Below are positions 22,861 through 33,796 of a DNA stretch of 64,000 nucleotides, in pieces. Below the pieces are notes generated by a model. It was not told where the DNA came from, made no database searches, and was given only the letters and a program-made list of their open reading frames with translations. Made by a program: the position numbers and the translations under genes. The first letter of the stretch is position 1. Each line of letters begins with the position of its first letter. This stretch comes from Amblyomma americanum (lineage: Eukaryota > Arthropoda > Arachnida > Ixodida > Ixodidae): NCBI RefSeq assembly GCF_052857255.1, contig NC_135498.1, forward strand, positions 115,821,134 through 115,885,133, given 5' to 3'.

Positions 22861-23710
22861 TGTGGGGTAGCGTGTGGGATAAAATGTATGCCTACAAGCG
22901 TAAGATGGAGGATAGTGTATGTATGTGTGTATTCGGCACCAGGAGGCCGCCGCCTATCGACTTAGTGTTTTGTGAAGTGTTGTGTATGTTTTTCGGGGGA
23001 GTCGGTATTGTTAGAGCGCAAACAGGTGAGTGGGATGGGCTCCTCCTCCTCTGTGTTCCCTATTGAAAAACGTGTACAGGTTTGAATAGGTCGACAAATA
23101 GGATTATGGCACATTTCGTTTAACATTATAGGATGAAGCTTCCAAAGCGATTCAGATTTTGAGAGACTCCTTAGTGGAGGGCTTCGTATAACTTCGATAA
23201 CCCGTGGTTAACTACCGTGCACTTACATCAAACAGTGCATGCAAGTCGTGGGTTCGAACCCGCCCGCTACGGTAGCACTTCGATGGAGGAAAAATGTGAA
23301 AGGTCCGTGTACTGTGCATTGTTAATGCTCGTTAAGAACACCAGGGCCCGAATTACGAAACTCGCTGTAAAGTTGTAGAGCATTACGTCAAAATGACAAC
23401 AGCATGACGAAAAGGCGAGACGTCAACGCGTGACGGAACGCGGAATCAACCAATGGCTAGTAGGGTGCCGCCCCGAAAGAGTTTTTTTTGCACGACAAGA
23501 GGCCTATTTGCACGGCAAGGGGCCGTATGCTAACTGTTTTATAAGAACACGCAGTGAATAAAATAAACATTGTTTTATTCTTTCATAAAAGTGTGTTTCA
23601 CTCTCACTGCCATGAAGCAAAACAAGAAGGACATTGACGTTTGCAAATAACTGCTTTCGTGGGTAAGTTTTGTTGCCATGAGGGCGCGCTGGCAGATGTA
23701 AACAGTGAAC

Positions 23711-25689
23711 ATGGCGGCCTTCAAGAAAAAAGCTGATCCCACGGCTAGTTCCTGCTTTTTTACGCGTCGTCTGAAATCAGGGTTCTATTTGGTTGTCCAA
23801 AGTGCGCGGATAACAATTATCGAAGCCAGTGAAGGTCACGGGCCTCCAGAAAGGAACCTGCACGCAACGTCGGGCCCGAAAATCGACGAAGACAACTTGA
23901 GGTAAGCCTGTGTTATTGGTTTAAAGATGCCACATGCCAAGCATATGATTTGGGTACTGTTTCTTTTGCTTTAGCAAATACAAGACGTGCACGAAGCACG
24001 GCTTGTTGGATAAAATCAACTTTTTTGGCTTCATAAACGTCTGGCACAATTGATTCAGTTGGGAAGAAGCAAGAACCAAGCAAGAACCTTGCTTGTTTTC
24101 GGTCGTTCTTGGCTGTGCTATAAGTTGCTGCAGCGCAACACACGCATATGTTCCTGTAAAAACATATTAGCGCGAACTCAAAGCAAAGGTTTTTCCCTGC
24201 TTTCGAAAAGCGGTACAGAAACTATTGCCTGTTTGTTTTGCCCGCTGTGTTCGCTGCTGCAATTATCTAAGCGGGAATTATAGTCTCGAAATGGCGCCAA
24301 CACGAAGAATGCCGAGCGAGCAAGAACTAATCATAATAGAGTTTATGGAGAGCCATCCACTCTTGGCTCGGGCTTCTGCCGACCTAACAAACTCCTACAG
24401 AGCTGTTGAAAAGCGCGAGCTGTGGAACCAGCTTGCGTCGATTCTCAACAACAAGGGGTCGGCCGTTTAAAAACATGATGTCTGAGCCTTGCGCCTCACT
24501 AGCACTGTTTATTCCATCTGTGGTGTATTTTAGTCTCGGAGGAGGTGCAGGAATGCATAGACAAGTGGTTGAGCATTATTGATTGCTTCTCTTTTGCTAG
24601 TGCTCTTTTAGTTTCATGGTTTGCCAGTACCAATCAGCCGCACCTTTTACCCTGTTACAGCAGAGGAGATGAACGGGGAGCCTCAGAAAGTTGTCGACAA
24701 GACACACTGAGCCCCACAGACCGTGAGTTGGCTTGCCGTTATTCAAGCTCCATACTACCCTTTCTGGCAGCTGCTTGAAAGTAATAGCACTATACTCTCA
24801 GGCAGCATTTGCAGCAGTAGCCAAAATACTGCAGTGATTCTACAGTATACACAAAACTATCTCTCTCTGGCTTTGCCACTCTGTGCAGAATGTTTATTTC
24901 TCTTGCAGTGAGGCTGCGATATCTCCTAGTAGTCTAGCAAATGTGCACATGAAATATGCTACCACAATGCTGCCCAAGATTGCTGTCCTGTATATTTATG
25001 GCAAGTCCTCTAACACATTGTACCAAATGTTTTGCGTATTCCACCACGTGATGAGCACATTTTCTTTCCCGACCGCTACACCGGTGCCCTCGCCGCAGCC
25101 CTCACAGCAGCACACACCAGATACCCCACTGCAGCCCTCCCCGCGCGCCACGCCTAGCCTTCTTGGGAAGCGACGGCGAGACGATGAGGCCAATGAGGTG
25201 CTGCGCCAGACGCTGTGTGAATCGCATCATTTGGATTCCCTTACTGAGGCCCGGAACCGCCAGGACACTGCTTTTCAGCAGAGCATGCTGGAGTTGTGTA
25301 CTCGCTGCGCACACTGCACTTTGCAGAGTCGAAGCCGTCATCTGAAGTATAAATATCAGTGCTCTCTTTTGAGCACCTCTACTTCTCTTTTGACGCCTCT
25401 TGTGGGAGGTGGTTGGGACAGCTGAGTTTATGAAACTGACACGACTCTTCTACACCCATACTTTGTCCAAAATATCTCAGCACCTGAAATTTTGCATAAA
25501 GCTTAAGCGAGATTTCAAAATTGGTTGTCAGTAATAATTTGTAATTGGAAGTATTTTTACATGCAGGCCATACGGGAGTTGACAGATGCTGTGCAGGCGT
25601 CAAATGGGCAGCAAGAGCTGCTCATCCGGAACGTGAACCTACTGACGCTAATCTTACAAAAGCAGCTTGAGCCACCTGCACCACATTGA
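23711..25689 (+). CDS. Harbinger second protein (Myb/SANT-like DNA-binding partner), multi-exon
   Basis: In Harbinger elements this protein binds the termini and helps carry the transposase to the nucleus. Exon 1 (23711-23901) starts at an ATG in a strong Kozak context (gaacatggcgg) and ends at a gtaagc donor. Exon 2 starts at 24284 after attatag, in frame, and encodes a helical block (EQELIIIEFMESHP, ELWNQLASILNNKG) typical of Myb/SANT-like partners. A later exon near 25080-25330 gives a proline-rich linker, a basic KRRRDDEA stretch and a Q-rich coil. The last exon (25567-25689) follows tgcag and encodes ELTDAVQASNGQQELLIRNV, a coiled coil, with the stop at 25687. The joins after exon 2 are not resolved: a TAA follows the GSAV codons at 24468 unless splicing occurs just before it, and the expected tryptophan-rich block is not seen. 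It may be partly broken. Confidence 0.6.
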
Positions 25690-27165
25690 ATTGTTCATAT
25701 TTATTTGCATTATTTGCGTGTTTTTATATTTATGAAAGAACAGATTCATATGTTTATATTTATTCAAGAACATTATTTACTTCTCTGCAAGGTGCAGACT
25801 CATTGAACTATTTTTAGTTTGCTCTTTAAAATTTCCGTTTTATGTGTTTATATTTATTTACATTGTTCGCTTCTCTGTCAGGTTTCTGCATTTATTCAAG
25901 ATCATCTCTGCCATATGCCATAGCATCATTGTTTTATTTCTTGTAAGCTCTGCAGGCTCGGATGCTTCACACTGTTTATTTTCTTCCAGTTATGTAACTT
26001 AAGCTCTGCCAGGTGTGAGAGCCTGCTATACTCTTTTATTTTCCGTTCCCTTCAAATGTTTACCTGCAGCTGCGGCAAGTGCACAAGGTGCAATTTATAG
26101 TGCTTGTTTTCTTTCATTGCAATATGTGGGCAAGTGCAATATGTGGGGCAAAGTTGTTCTGAAGTGACCGTAGTTATGAAGGGCATCACAATATGGGGAT
26201 TCTGGATAAATTTTGAACACTTCGATTTTGTGCCTGTTAAGTTTGTTAGCATGTTCCTGCGTCGTTTTTTTTTCGCATTATTTTTCCTGCTTTTCCGTAT
26301 AGTGTCCATTGTGTGCATTGTAACATGTTCTGTCCTCAATAGACCCGAGGAAAAATGAGGCTTGCCAGCATTCGTCCAAAGCCACTTCTGAACTAGTGTT
26401 GAATGCAGGCTAAAAAAAATTTGGGGGACGCTTGAGCTCCGCCTTTAAAGGTATGATGCAACAATGTTAATGGCTCTCGTTTGTGGGTCCCTTTACAACT
26501 TCAAACGCCGCCATGTTGGCATCATCGTCTGTGATGCTAGTGTGTCTTGTACACGTAACATGGTTTTTTAGTCCAGTAAAACCTACGAAGAGCAATGTCT
26601 TCTGTAGCAATTGCTGTGCATTCCACCAGTTATGTAATGTGTTCCAGCAAAGTGCAAACCAGGGCTACATCGGGCCTACAAGTATGCACAACATGCCAAA
26701 CCTGCGATTATTAGCATTCAAGCTGGCAGTCAAGATGAAGCTTTTTTTTAAGGGCAAACGGCGCGTAAGACTTAGACGGAAAGCAAAGAAAACATAGGAC
26801 GAGCGCTCATCCTGTGTTTCCTCTGCTTTCCGGCTATGTCTTTCGCACTGTTCGCCTTAAAAATGTACAGCCAACTCGCCAGTTCGGCCACAGTGTAAGA
26901 TACAACTTTTCTTGTGCAATCTCTGCGCAGCACTCGACAAGGCATATGCAAATCACTGTTGATGCTGCATGCTTTTGTTTCCCTGCTGTGTGTTACAGTT
27001 GGGAAACTAGTATGAACAGCTGTGGCGAAAAAAATCATTGTGACCAATGAATAAACGTGGTGCAAAAACAAACGCTTTACTGGTGCCTAGCAGTCTCCAC
27101 ACCACACTTTTCCCTCGTGCACATTCATCAAACACATAGTTACAGCAAGCAACTGTTTGCCTAAG
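25690..27165. other. Harbinger interior between the convergent genes
   Basis: AT-rich, no convincing gene. It contains a copy of a dispersed repeat at 26418-26480. It presumably supplies the 3' UTRs of both genes. Confidence 0.4.
26418..26480 (+). repeat. Dispersed repeat (gggggac...cgcctttaaag), copy 1
   Basis: The block tttgggggacgcttgagctc followed by cgcctttaaaggtatga recurs in diverged form at 31505-31545 and 60548-60610. The family is not identified; it looks like the end of a mobile element. Confidence 0.4.
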
Positions 27166-27169
27166 TGGG

Positions 27170-27392
27170 CAGGTCGACGTAAGCAACGGCGAAAGACGGT
27201 GTACAAGGATGCATTTCACTTGTTGGACGAGTTGTTTCGGCGTGTATTTCGACTTGAGAAGGAGGAAGTGCAGTAGCTGTGCGGCAAGCTTGCTGATGCA
27301 CTGAAAGGCATACTGGTGACCACTGTCGGTGCAGCAGCAGTTGGTGTGTGCACTTCATGTCTTGCCACTGGAGGCTTTCAAGCACATGTAAG
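27170..27392 (+). pseudogene. Inverted fragment of Harbinger transposase exon 1
   Basis: The plus strand encodes TVYKDAFHLLDELFRRVFRL, EKEEVQ, an in-frame TAG, then LCGKLADALKG and ATGGFQAHV. This matches block for block the exon-1 start of the intact transposase on the other strand (TVYEDAYDLPDELFRRLFRL, DKEKVEWLCGELADEL, ASGGFQVCV). The tryptophan codon before LCG is a stop here. The fragment lies just beyond the 3' end of the intact gene, inside the same element and in inverted orientation. It has diverged more than a recent duplication would, so it may come from a related Harbinger family. Confidence 0.75.
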
Positions 27393-27458
27393 AAAAAGTA
27401 ATTTACAAATGCTGGAATGTGGCTACCAGTGGCCAAGGGCATCATATCACACAGGGGC

Positions 27459-29258
27459 TCACGCACTAACACAAGGCAATGACACTGCCCCGTAGCAAGA
27501 GTGGCTGCGACAACTCGCCACGCCAGCACGGTGAGTCATTGCAGCCACAGCTGCCAGATGGTGTAGGGCTTCCTGCCGGTGGTGCTGCTGTTGCCGCTGC
27601 TGCTGTCGCCGCACCATCTGCAGGTGTGCTTGCCTCTGCGAACGGGTTGTGCCAAAGAGGCCAATAATACGGTCTCGCGTGGCTCTACCACGCAGGTAGG
27701 TCATGCGGGATCCTGTCCCCGCCAAGTACCCGGCAAGCAGAGGAGGCCCATTGCTGTCAGGGTCATCAGTAGTGTCGTCTTCGTCTGCTGCCAGGGCTTC
27801 TTCAAGACAGATGCTGTGCAACGCAGCACATGCTGCAATGATGACCACCGCCCGCTCCTGCTCGTAGTGGAGGGCCCGGTATCTTTGAAGGCACCGGAAG
27901 CGGCTTTTCAGAACACCAATGCAGCGTTCCACAACACATCGCAATGAGGCATGTGCTGCGTTGTACTGCCCTTCTGCAGTGTTTGCACCAGGATGCCCTG
28001 ACACTGGTGTGAGCAGCCAAGGCTCCAGTGGATATCCACTGTCTCCTGCACGACCAAAATTTGCAGTGAAGTGTGTTGTTGCCTATGTAATAAATGATTC
28101 ATACCAAGCAGCTCAAAACCAGTATGCTGAACCAGAATTCATAGGCATGCAGAAGATCCATGACTAAGGGGTACCTCTGTAAGCACAGCCTTCTAGGTTA
28201 ATGATGTACTGTGATATCCTACACGGCAATAACGATGTGCACACCTATTTTGCCTGGGTGTTTTACGCTTGAAATACGATTCACTTTATAACAATGTTTC
28301 TTGTGCCCCTGCACCCGCAGTAACAGTAAATACACAAAAATAAATACGATACATCATACTGTTGCAAGTCATCCATGTTATAACCAGCCTCATTTAGGTA
28401 TGAGCCACTGCTGTAGCTTAATACGTGCGGTCGAAGTGGCCGGATGATCAATAGGCTGCTTACCCAGAAGAAACTCTCCATCCTCCAGCAGCCCGTGCTC
28501 CACCTTCCGACGCAGCCATGAGTAGCGCCAAGAGAAGGCATCGTGACAAGACCCCGGGCAGCGAGGGTCGACCGCAAGGATCTTCATGTTTGCGTCGCAG
28601 ATCTGCGAGAAATTTCACAGGCAGACAATCTTGGATGTGAACTTCCATTGTCGAGGTCGCGGCTTTCGAACACATCCGGTCAGAAAACCAGACTACTCAC
28701 GATCATGGTGTTCATCGCGTAGTATCCTTTGCGGCTCCAGAATGCTGCCAGGTTTGCTGGGTCTCCCCGCGGCGCTTTTATGGCAATCAGCGTGCCGTCG
28801 ATGCAGCCGACGACGCCGGGGATGGTGCCGCGGGGAAGGAAGGTCGCCTTCGCTGCCGCTTTTTCCTCGAGGCGCACCGGGAAACGCACCCATCCCTTCT
28901 GTGCGCCGACTTTGCAGATGGCCTCAGCCACGCGTCGCACGCACTTGCTCACCGTCGGTTGTGCGAGGCCGACGGTCTGCTCGTTGCCGACACACACTTG
29001 AAAGCCCCCGGAGGCAAAAAAATGGAGAGCGCACAGCACCTGCCGCCTCACCGACAAAGCGCTCGTCCGTACGCCTCGCAGTTCGTCTGCAAGTTCGCCG
29101 CACAACCACTCCACTTTTTCCTTATCGAGTCGAAATAACCGACGGAACAGCTCGTCCGGCAAGTCATACGCGTCCTCGTACACCGTCCTTCGTCGTTGCT
29201 GGCGCTGACGTTGCCGCCTCCGCCACCAATAAATAGTAGACGCCGCCGCCGCCGCCAT
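27459..29258 (-). CDS. PIF/Harbinger DDE transposase (HARBI1-like nuclease), three exons
   Basis: Exon 1 is 29258-28701, exon 2 28602-28464 and exon 3 28045-27459. The first intron has a perfect gtgagt donor and tttctcgcag acceptor; the second has gtaagc and a gtgcag acceptor. Phases match and the spliced frame is 428 codons including the TGA, with no internal stop. The start ATG (29258) has a good context (gaaaatggcgg). An N-terminal basic RRRQRQRQQRRR stretch and helix-turn-helix-like region (residues 20-120) precede the DDE_4 nuclease fold. Catalytic residues are the D in GCIDGT (exon 1), the D in GSCHDAFSW (exon 2) and the E in VVERCIGVLKSRF (exon 3). It cuts and rejoins DNA at the element termini. 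HARBI1-like host genes exist, but the intact TIRs and duplication argue for the transposon's own gene. Confidence 0.85.
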
Positions 29259-29639
29259 TTTCCCTCTAAAACTCTTTACACCGACTCTTCGCGGTCGCAA
29301 AAAACAGTCTAAAACCGCGGGCATAATTAGGTGCGCAACGTCATGCGTTTTTTGTTGTCCGTGACGCCATTTCAGCTTCCCGTGACGCAACTTTTCAAAA
29401 TGGCGCCGGCGACCAATAGGAGCGGGCATATTAGAGCGCTCTCGAATGTAGAGCGGTCGGAGCGAGTTCCGTAATCAGGGCCCAGGTGGTCGAAATTATC
29501 CGGAGCTCTCCTCTACGGCGTCCCTCATAGACTGAAGCGCTTTGGGACGTTCATCCTATAAAGCCTAACCAAATGTGCCATAATCCCATTTGCTGACCCA
29601 TTCAAACCTATATACATTTTTCAGTAGGGTTGGGATGGC

Positions 29640-29755
29640 CTCCCACTGGCGCCCGGAGGATAAGTTCTCCGGTTGTCACACGAACGCCGGCGGTAAGAGA
29701 GCAGCTCAGTTTCCCGACACCGTAAGCCACTGAGCCATCCTCGCAGCATCTCGTG
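29640..29755 (-). repeat. tRNA-like SINE head, minus strand
   Basis: On the minus strand gcgaggatggctcagtggct, then tacggtgtcggg, resembles a tRNA 5' half with A box. It directly borders the right arm of the SINE foldback and may be its original head or a separate SINE. Confidence 0.45.
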
Positions 29756-30705
29756 CTACTTGCTCTTAATCGTCGCCGTCGTTATCTTTCACCCGTTGCC
29801 ACGGAGCTTCGAAATGGTCGGCACCAGTAGCGCCGCCGCTGTGGCCGAGGAATAGAAACGGGTGAGTTACCTTGCAAGCTATCGCCGCAGATGTTGCGTT
29901 CGCTGCTAAGTGGGCATATGTCAACGTCATCGCTGGGACCCTTGTGAGTCTATAAGAATAAAGCACAGGCGACACAGTAGAAGCTCATGGTCATTACATG
30001 CTGAATAGATTTTAATTCCTCCTTCCCGCCCAGTAAAATGATAGGTCGCTCGGAAACGAGGATGCACCGAGACATGAAAGGACCTTTTTACCTATGTAAA
30101 TTAAAAATTTTACAAACTGTTTGTTGTCACGTCTTTGAGTGGCACGTCACATAAAGAAATGTCGCCTATCTAGACTGTCAGCGCCATCAGCGAATGTGTG
30201 GGGAATAACTAAAAAGCGGGAAGAAATGAACACTGGAAATCTGCTTGTGGAAATGGAAATGAAAGATAAAAGCAGCAGCTTGAAAGGACGAGGACGCAAA
30301 GTTTCTGGAACTCTTTACGGGTCGCTGGACTACGCCAAAGGCGCATTACCTGATGGAAAACTATTAGAAAGCATTGATATTTGATAGGTTAGTCCTGGCC
30401 AAAAAGACTGAAATATAATAAGCCCCCCCCCCCCCCCCCCCCCCCCACCACTCCAGCCCCTTCTTAGGAAAGCAATAAGAGTAAAACTGAAAGAAGCAAA
30501 CGATGGAGGCGTGCTAGTCGCAGCTAGAATAGTAATTTGGCGAGGAATTAAAAAAAATAAATGCCTATCTCGGCGTCGACAGTTGGCGGAAGGACGAAAT
30601 GTATACCAGAACGGTGTACGACCAGAACAGGACCTACAGGACGAATTTTTCTTTACGAATTTCTGTGGAAGTTGAATAGCTTTCTTTGTAGCCGTATTTC
30701 TGCGC
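29756..30705. other. Unassigned, with a 24-base C homopolymer
   Basis: A run of 24 C occupies 30423-30446. A plus-strand frame (30139-30384) reads REEMNTGNLLVEMEMKDK and KGRGRKVSGTLYGSLDYAKG; its family is not recognised. Nothing else is supported. Confidence 0.4.
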
Positions 30706-30785
30706 GTGGGTGGATGCCAATGAGTAATTGCGCCATAATCACAAATCTACTGCAGCTTGGGGGATTCCCCTAAACATTTGACCAA
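30706..30785 (+). repeat. Dispersed repeat shared with 8113-8190, copy 2
   Basis: Same block order as copy 1 (gggtggatgccaatgagtaa, acaaatctactgcagcttgg, ggattcccctaaacatttga). Family unknown. Confidence 0.55.
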
Positions 30786-32010
30786 GAACGATGTAGCAGA
30801 TTATGCAGTGCGGCTTCCTCCCGAAGACGTTGGCTACGGGTGACGCGCGTTCTTCCGCTGGTTTGACGCGTTGAGCGGCTCTGGTGTTGATCCCGGATTC
30901 ACACGGTTTCGCGTGAATCCGGGAATCCCAAGCTGGTGCGCGCGTCTTCTTACCTTGTCGCCTTCCCGTCAGCCCGCGTCTCTTCCTGGCGCCGCAGCTT
31001 TCTAGCGGTGAGACCGCCCGTAGTACTTGATGCGTCGGTAACCCGAGGAATATTTTCCTCGCTGTCATTCGGCAGCTTTAAAGGCCCATTCTTACAATTC
31101 TAAGTAATCAAGAATGCTTACATCGTCTGCTTTGTTAAATTCTAGATAAACTGATCTGTTCGTCATCGCTTTGAAGAGTGATAGCTGCAAACATTAGTTC
31201 ATGGTCAGACACTCCTCTCATAACATCAGTGTGAGTCAGTAAATAGCTGGGCTTGCGGGCAACAAATATGATGTTCAACAGACCGAGGAGTTTTTGTGTA
31301 GAAATGTCACCAGTTTCGGCATGGTCGTATGAGAATGGAATATTTAAAATCAAGTGTGACTGTTTCGAATTGCCACCAGATGTTATGTTTGGCCAGTGAA
31401 TATGGGGCAACACTAAAAAATAAACGAGTCAGATCAGGAAATCACAGCAATTCCACTTTTTTCCGTTAAGTACAGACTTCCATTTCCCAAAAACAGTTGT
31501 AAAAAAAACGAGGTGGAGGTTTAAGCTTCGGCTTTAAGAGTTGAACAGGCCGCCGCCGCTTATCGGCAACCGCGCGTGGGGAAGGAGGGGAGGGGAAGTG
31601 CCGGTTCTGCGCGTTGACAGAGCAGCTGGCCAAGGCCTCGAGTGCCACTAGCACTGCCTGTGCATTTCTCCGGCTGCAGAGCAGAAGTTAGCCTCCTTCA
31701 CGTCGCGTGCTATTTTTAACAGCACAGAATCATGAAGGCGCTGCTGACGCGTGCAAGCCTAGCACGAGTACACCAGGGGAGGTGAAATGAAAGTTTCGCC
31801 AATTTTCATTTATGCTCAGCTACCTGTTGTCCTCCTTTCTGGGGCCAATGTAACCCGCGGCGCGCCGACACCAGGAGCTAAAAGCGTCCCATGCTTAAAA
31901 TAACCAATCAATAATCGCCCCCTCCGTCAAAGGCAAAATACTCCCACGGGGCCTGAATGGCGTCATAGTCGATGAAGGTCAAAAACGGCTTGCGTAAGCG
32001 AAAGGCTTCA
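30786..32010. other. Unassigned sequence left of the Penelope-like element
   Basis: Contains a small perfect hairpin (cccggattcac at 30893-30903 paired with gtgaatccggg) and a diverged copy of the gggggac/cgcctttaaag repeat (31505-31545). No gene recognised. Confidence 0.4.
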
Positions 32011-32215
32011 TTGGTACAAGGTGCGAACACACACAGAACACAAGGAAGGAAACGGGGCAAAGCGCCACTTACAACTGCTTTATTCGGAGGCACATCACAC
32101 ACACTTTTTTATACGCAAGGAACACAAATCAGGACCGATAAGCACGTGAACTGGTTAAACATTTCTTTTCCGCCTTATATAAAGATACGGATGGATCACT
32201 GACGCAAATGTTTCC

Positions 32216-33063
32216 TTTCTCTCCGATAAAAAAAAAAGCTTCAATTAATTCCCGAGCTTTGGTATCTTTACTGGAAGCTAGAATTTTCGCCCCTGAAAAG
32301 TATGCCTCCCAGGAGCGTGACGGGCAGGACCAAATATGCTTGGGTATGTTTGGCCCTTCTTTATTTTGCTCTAGATTTCTCTCATGTTCCCTAATGCGGC
32401 TATTGACCCAGCGTCCGGTTTGCCCTACGTAGGAGTGACCGCATGAGAGGGGAATTTCTTACACCACCCCTGCGGCGCACTTCAAAAACTGTCGCCCATG
32501 CTTAGTGCCGCATCCTTTTTCCTCTTCACGTACTCTTTCGATACGTGAGCACAGGCTTCCGAGATTTTGGGGGGCTGAAAACACAAGCGGCACCCCATGC
32601 CTGCTGGCGACCTTCTTTAAATTGTGGGCCATCTTATGTACATAGGGCACCACTACCAGTCTCACCACCTCTTCTCGAGGGGGATCTTCCCCAGCTCTAA
32701 TCGCCACAGTCTTCATTTTTTGCAGTAGGCTTTCGGCGACTGCCATCACAACCGAATCTGGGAATCCAGCTGAAGACAGCCTGGCAAATTGGCTCTAAAA
32801 GCTACCCTGCATCCTGTGAGGACACGATTTCCTGAGGGCGGATTTAAGGCAAAGTGAAGCAATTCCTCTTTTTGTCAACTTCGAATGGGTAGGTCATACG
32901 GCAGGAGCCCTTTTCTTGCACGAGGAGCATATCCCCAACAAAGCTGATCCTCACTAAACTGAATATTTATATCTAGAAACTGCAGGCAGTTGCCCTCAGG
33001 CACTTCACAAGTGAATTGCAAGCTATTTCCATGTTGTCGGAATAAGGTTACAATATCATGCAC
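32216..33063 (-). pseudogene. PLE C-terminal linker and GIY-YIG endonuclease, broken
   Basis: Downstream of RT the frame resumes (HDIVTLFRQHGNSLQFTCEV), shifts near 32890, and from 32749 encodes the linker (AHNLKKVASRHGVPLVF) and the start of the GIY-YIG domain. At 32459 the tyrosine codon of the GIY motif is a TAA; the remainder (SCGHSYVGQTGR and the C-terminal SKDTKARELIEAFF) follows without it. The nuclease nicks target DNA for primed reverse transcription. The plus-strand copy keeps this tyrosine. Confidence 0.8.
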
Positions 33064-33069
33064 ACTCTC

Positions 33070-33690
33070 TTAGAAGTTCAAACTTCCGTCCTTAGCAAAA
33101 AATATCAAAAAATCGTCCACGTATCTGAACACCTTAAAAACATGCATAGACGGTAAAACCTGATGTAATACTTGATCCATTTTTGAAAGAAAAATATTAC
33201 ACAATACCGGCGCCACACAGGATCCTATACATATGCCGGCTTTATGCAGAAAACACTGCTGGTCAAATGTGATGAAAGTCGATTGCAAGTAAAACTCTAA
33301 AAGGGTTAAAAAATTGTCAATAGAAACTCCCACAGTATTCTGAAAGGAAAAGGGGTCGTTTTTTTCTATACACTCTCGGACTGCAGCAAATAGCGCCTTG
33401 TGAGGAACAGAGTAAAATAAATCCACCACATCCACGGAAAAGGCGCGCCCCACATCACATTGCGATTTCAGGAAGTCACAAACTTCGGCAGAATTCTTTG
33501 TAAGAAATGGGTCGCCTATTTCAAGTTTACTTAAATGCTTCAACAAGAACTGGCTTAGCTCCTTACGCCACGTCGATTTTTCTGTGACTATTGTTCTAAA
33601 AGGCATACCTTGTTTATGGGTTTTTACTGAAAAGAAAGCCTTCAAAGCATATTTCTTACACTCTGCTATCTTTTTTCCAAGACGGTCCAA
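33070..33690 (-). pseudogene. PLE reverse transcriptase
   Basis: About 205 codons holding RT motifs: KTHKQGMPFRTIV (motif 2-like), a VDVVDLFYSVPH block with the first catalytic Asp, GSCVAPVLCNIF, and FRYVDDFLIFF with the YVDD catalytic pair. PLE reverse transcriptases copy RNA at a nicked target and are related to telomerase RT. A TAA at about 33072 interrupts the thumb region; the plus-strand copy has GAA at the same place (34853). The catalytic residues are present, but the flanking frames are broken. Confidence 0.85.
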
Positions 33691-33796
33691 ACCAAACTGC
33701 TCACATAGTGCAACAGCTCTGTTCTTAACTCAAGTTGCTTTTACTTTAACAGGCACAAAATTCTTTTCTAGTGCCTGCGCAGCTATTTCCGAGAAA

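Larger units (their letters stand above)
23345..29482. mobile_element. Complete PIF/Harbinger transposon, 6.1 kb
   Basis: Inverted termini of about 22 bp match at 19 positions (ggcccgaattacgaaactcgct on the left; the reverse complement of the right end reads ggccctgattacggaactcgct). The 3-bp target cag is duplicated (23342-23344 and 29483-29485). PIF/Harbinger elements make 3-bp duplications, commonly TWA or CWG. The element carries the two expected genes in convergent orientation: a DNA-binding partner on the plus strand (23711-25689) and a DDE transposase on the minus strand (29258-27459). The transposase reads through all three exons, so this copy may be recent. About 1.5 kb between the genes holds no further gene except an inverted transposase fragment at 27.2 kb. 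Confidence 0.85.
23058..29630. repeat. SINE-derived foldback element, split by Harbinger
   Basis: The left arm (from 23058: ccctattgaaaaacgtg, caggtttgaatagg, ggattatggcacattt) and the right arm (up to 29630, reverse complement: ccctactgaaaaatgta, taggtttgaatggg, ggattatggcacattt) are inverted over about 150 bp. Each arm runs from a unique block into the Ruka-like SINE body, so two SINE bodies face each other. The centre keeps a B-box-like gggttcgaaccc. The Harbinger element (23345-29482) is inserted in the right-hand SINE body with a cag duplication; before that the foldback would have been about 430 bp. Confidence 0.65.

Noticed and set aside
28586..29236. 216-codon plus-strand frame over the Harbinger transposase
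   Set aside because: It is the antisense shadow of transposase exon 1, whose motifs and splice sites are clear on the minus strand.
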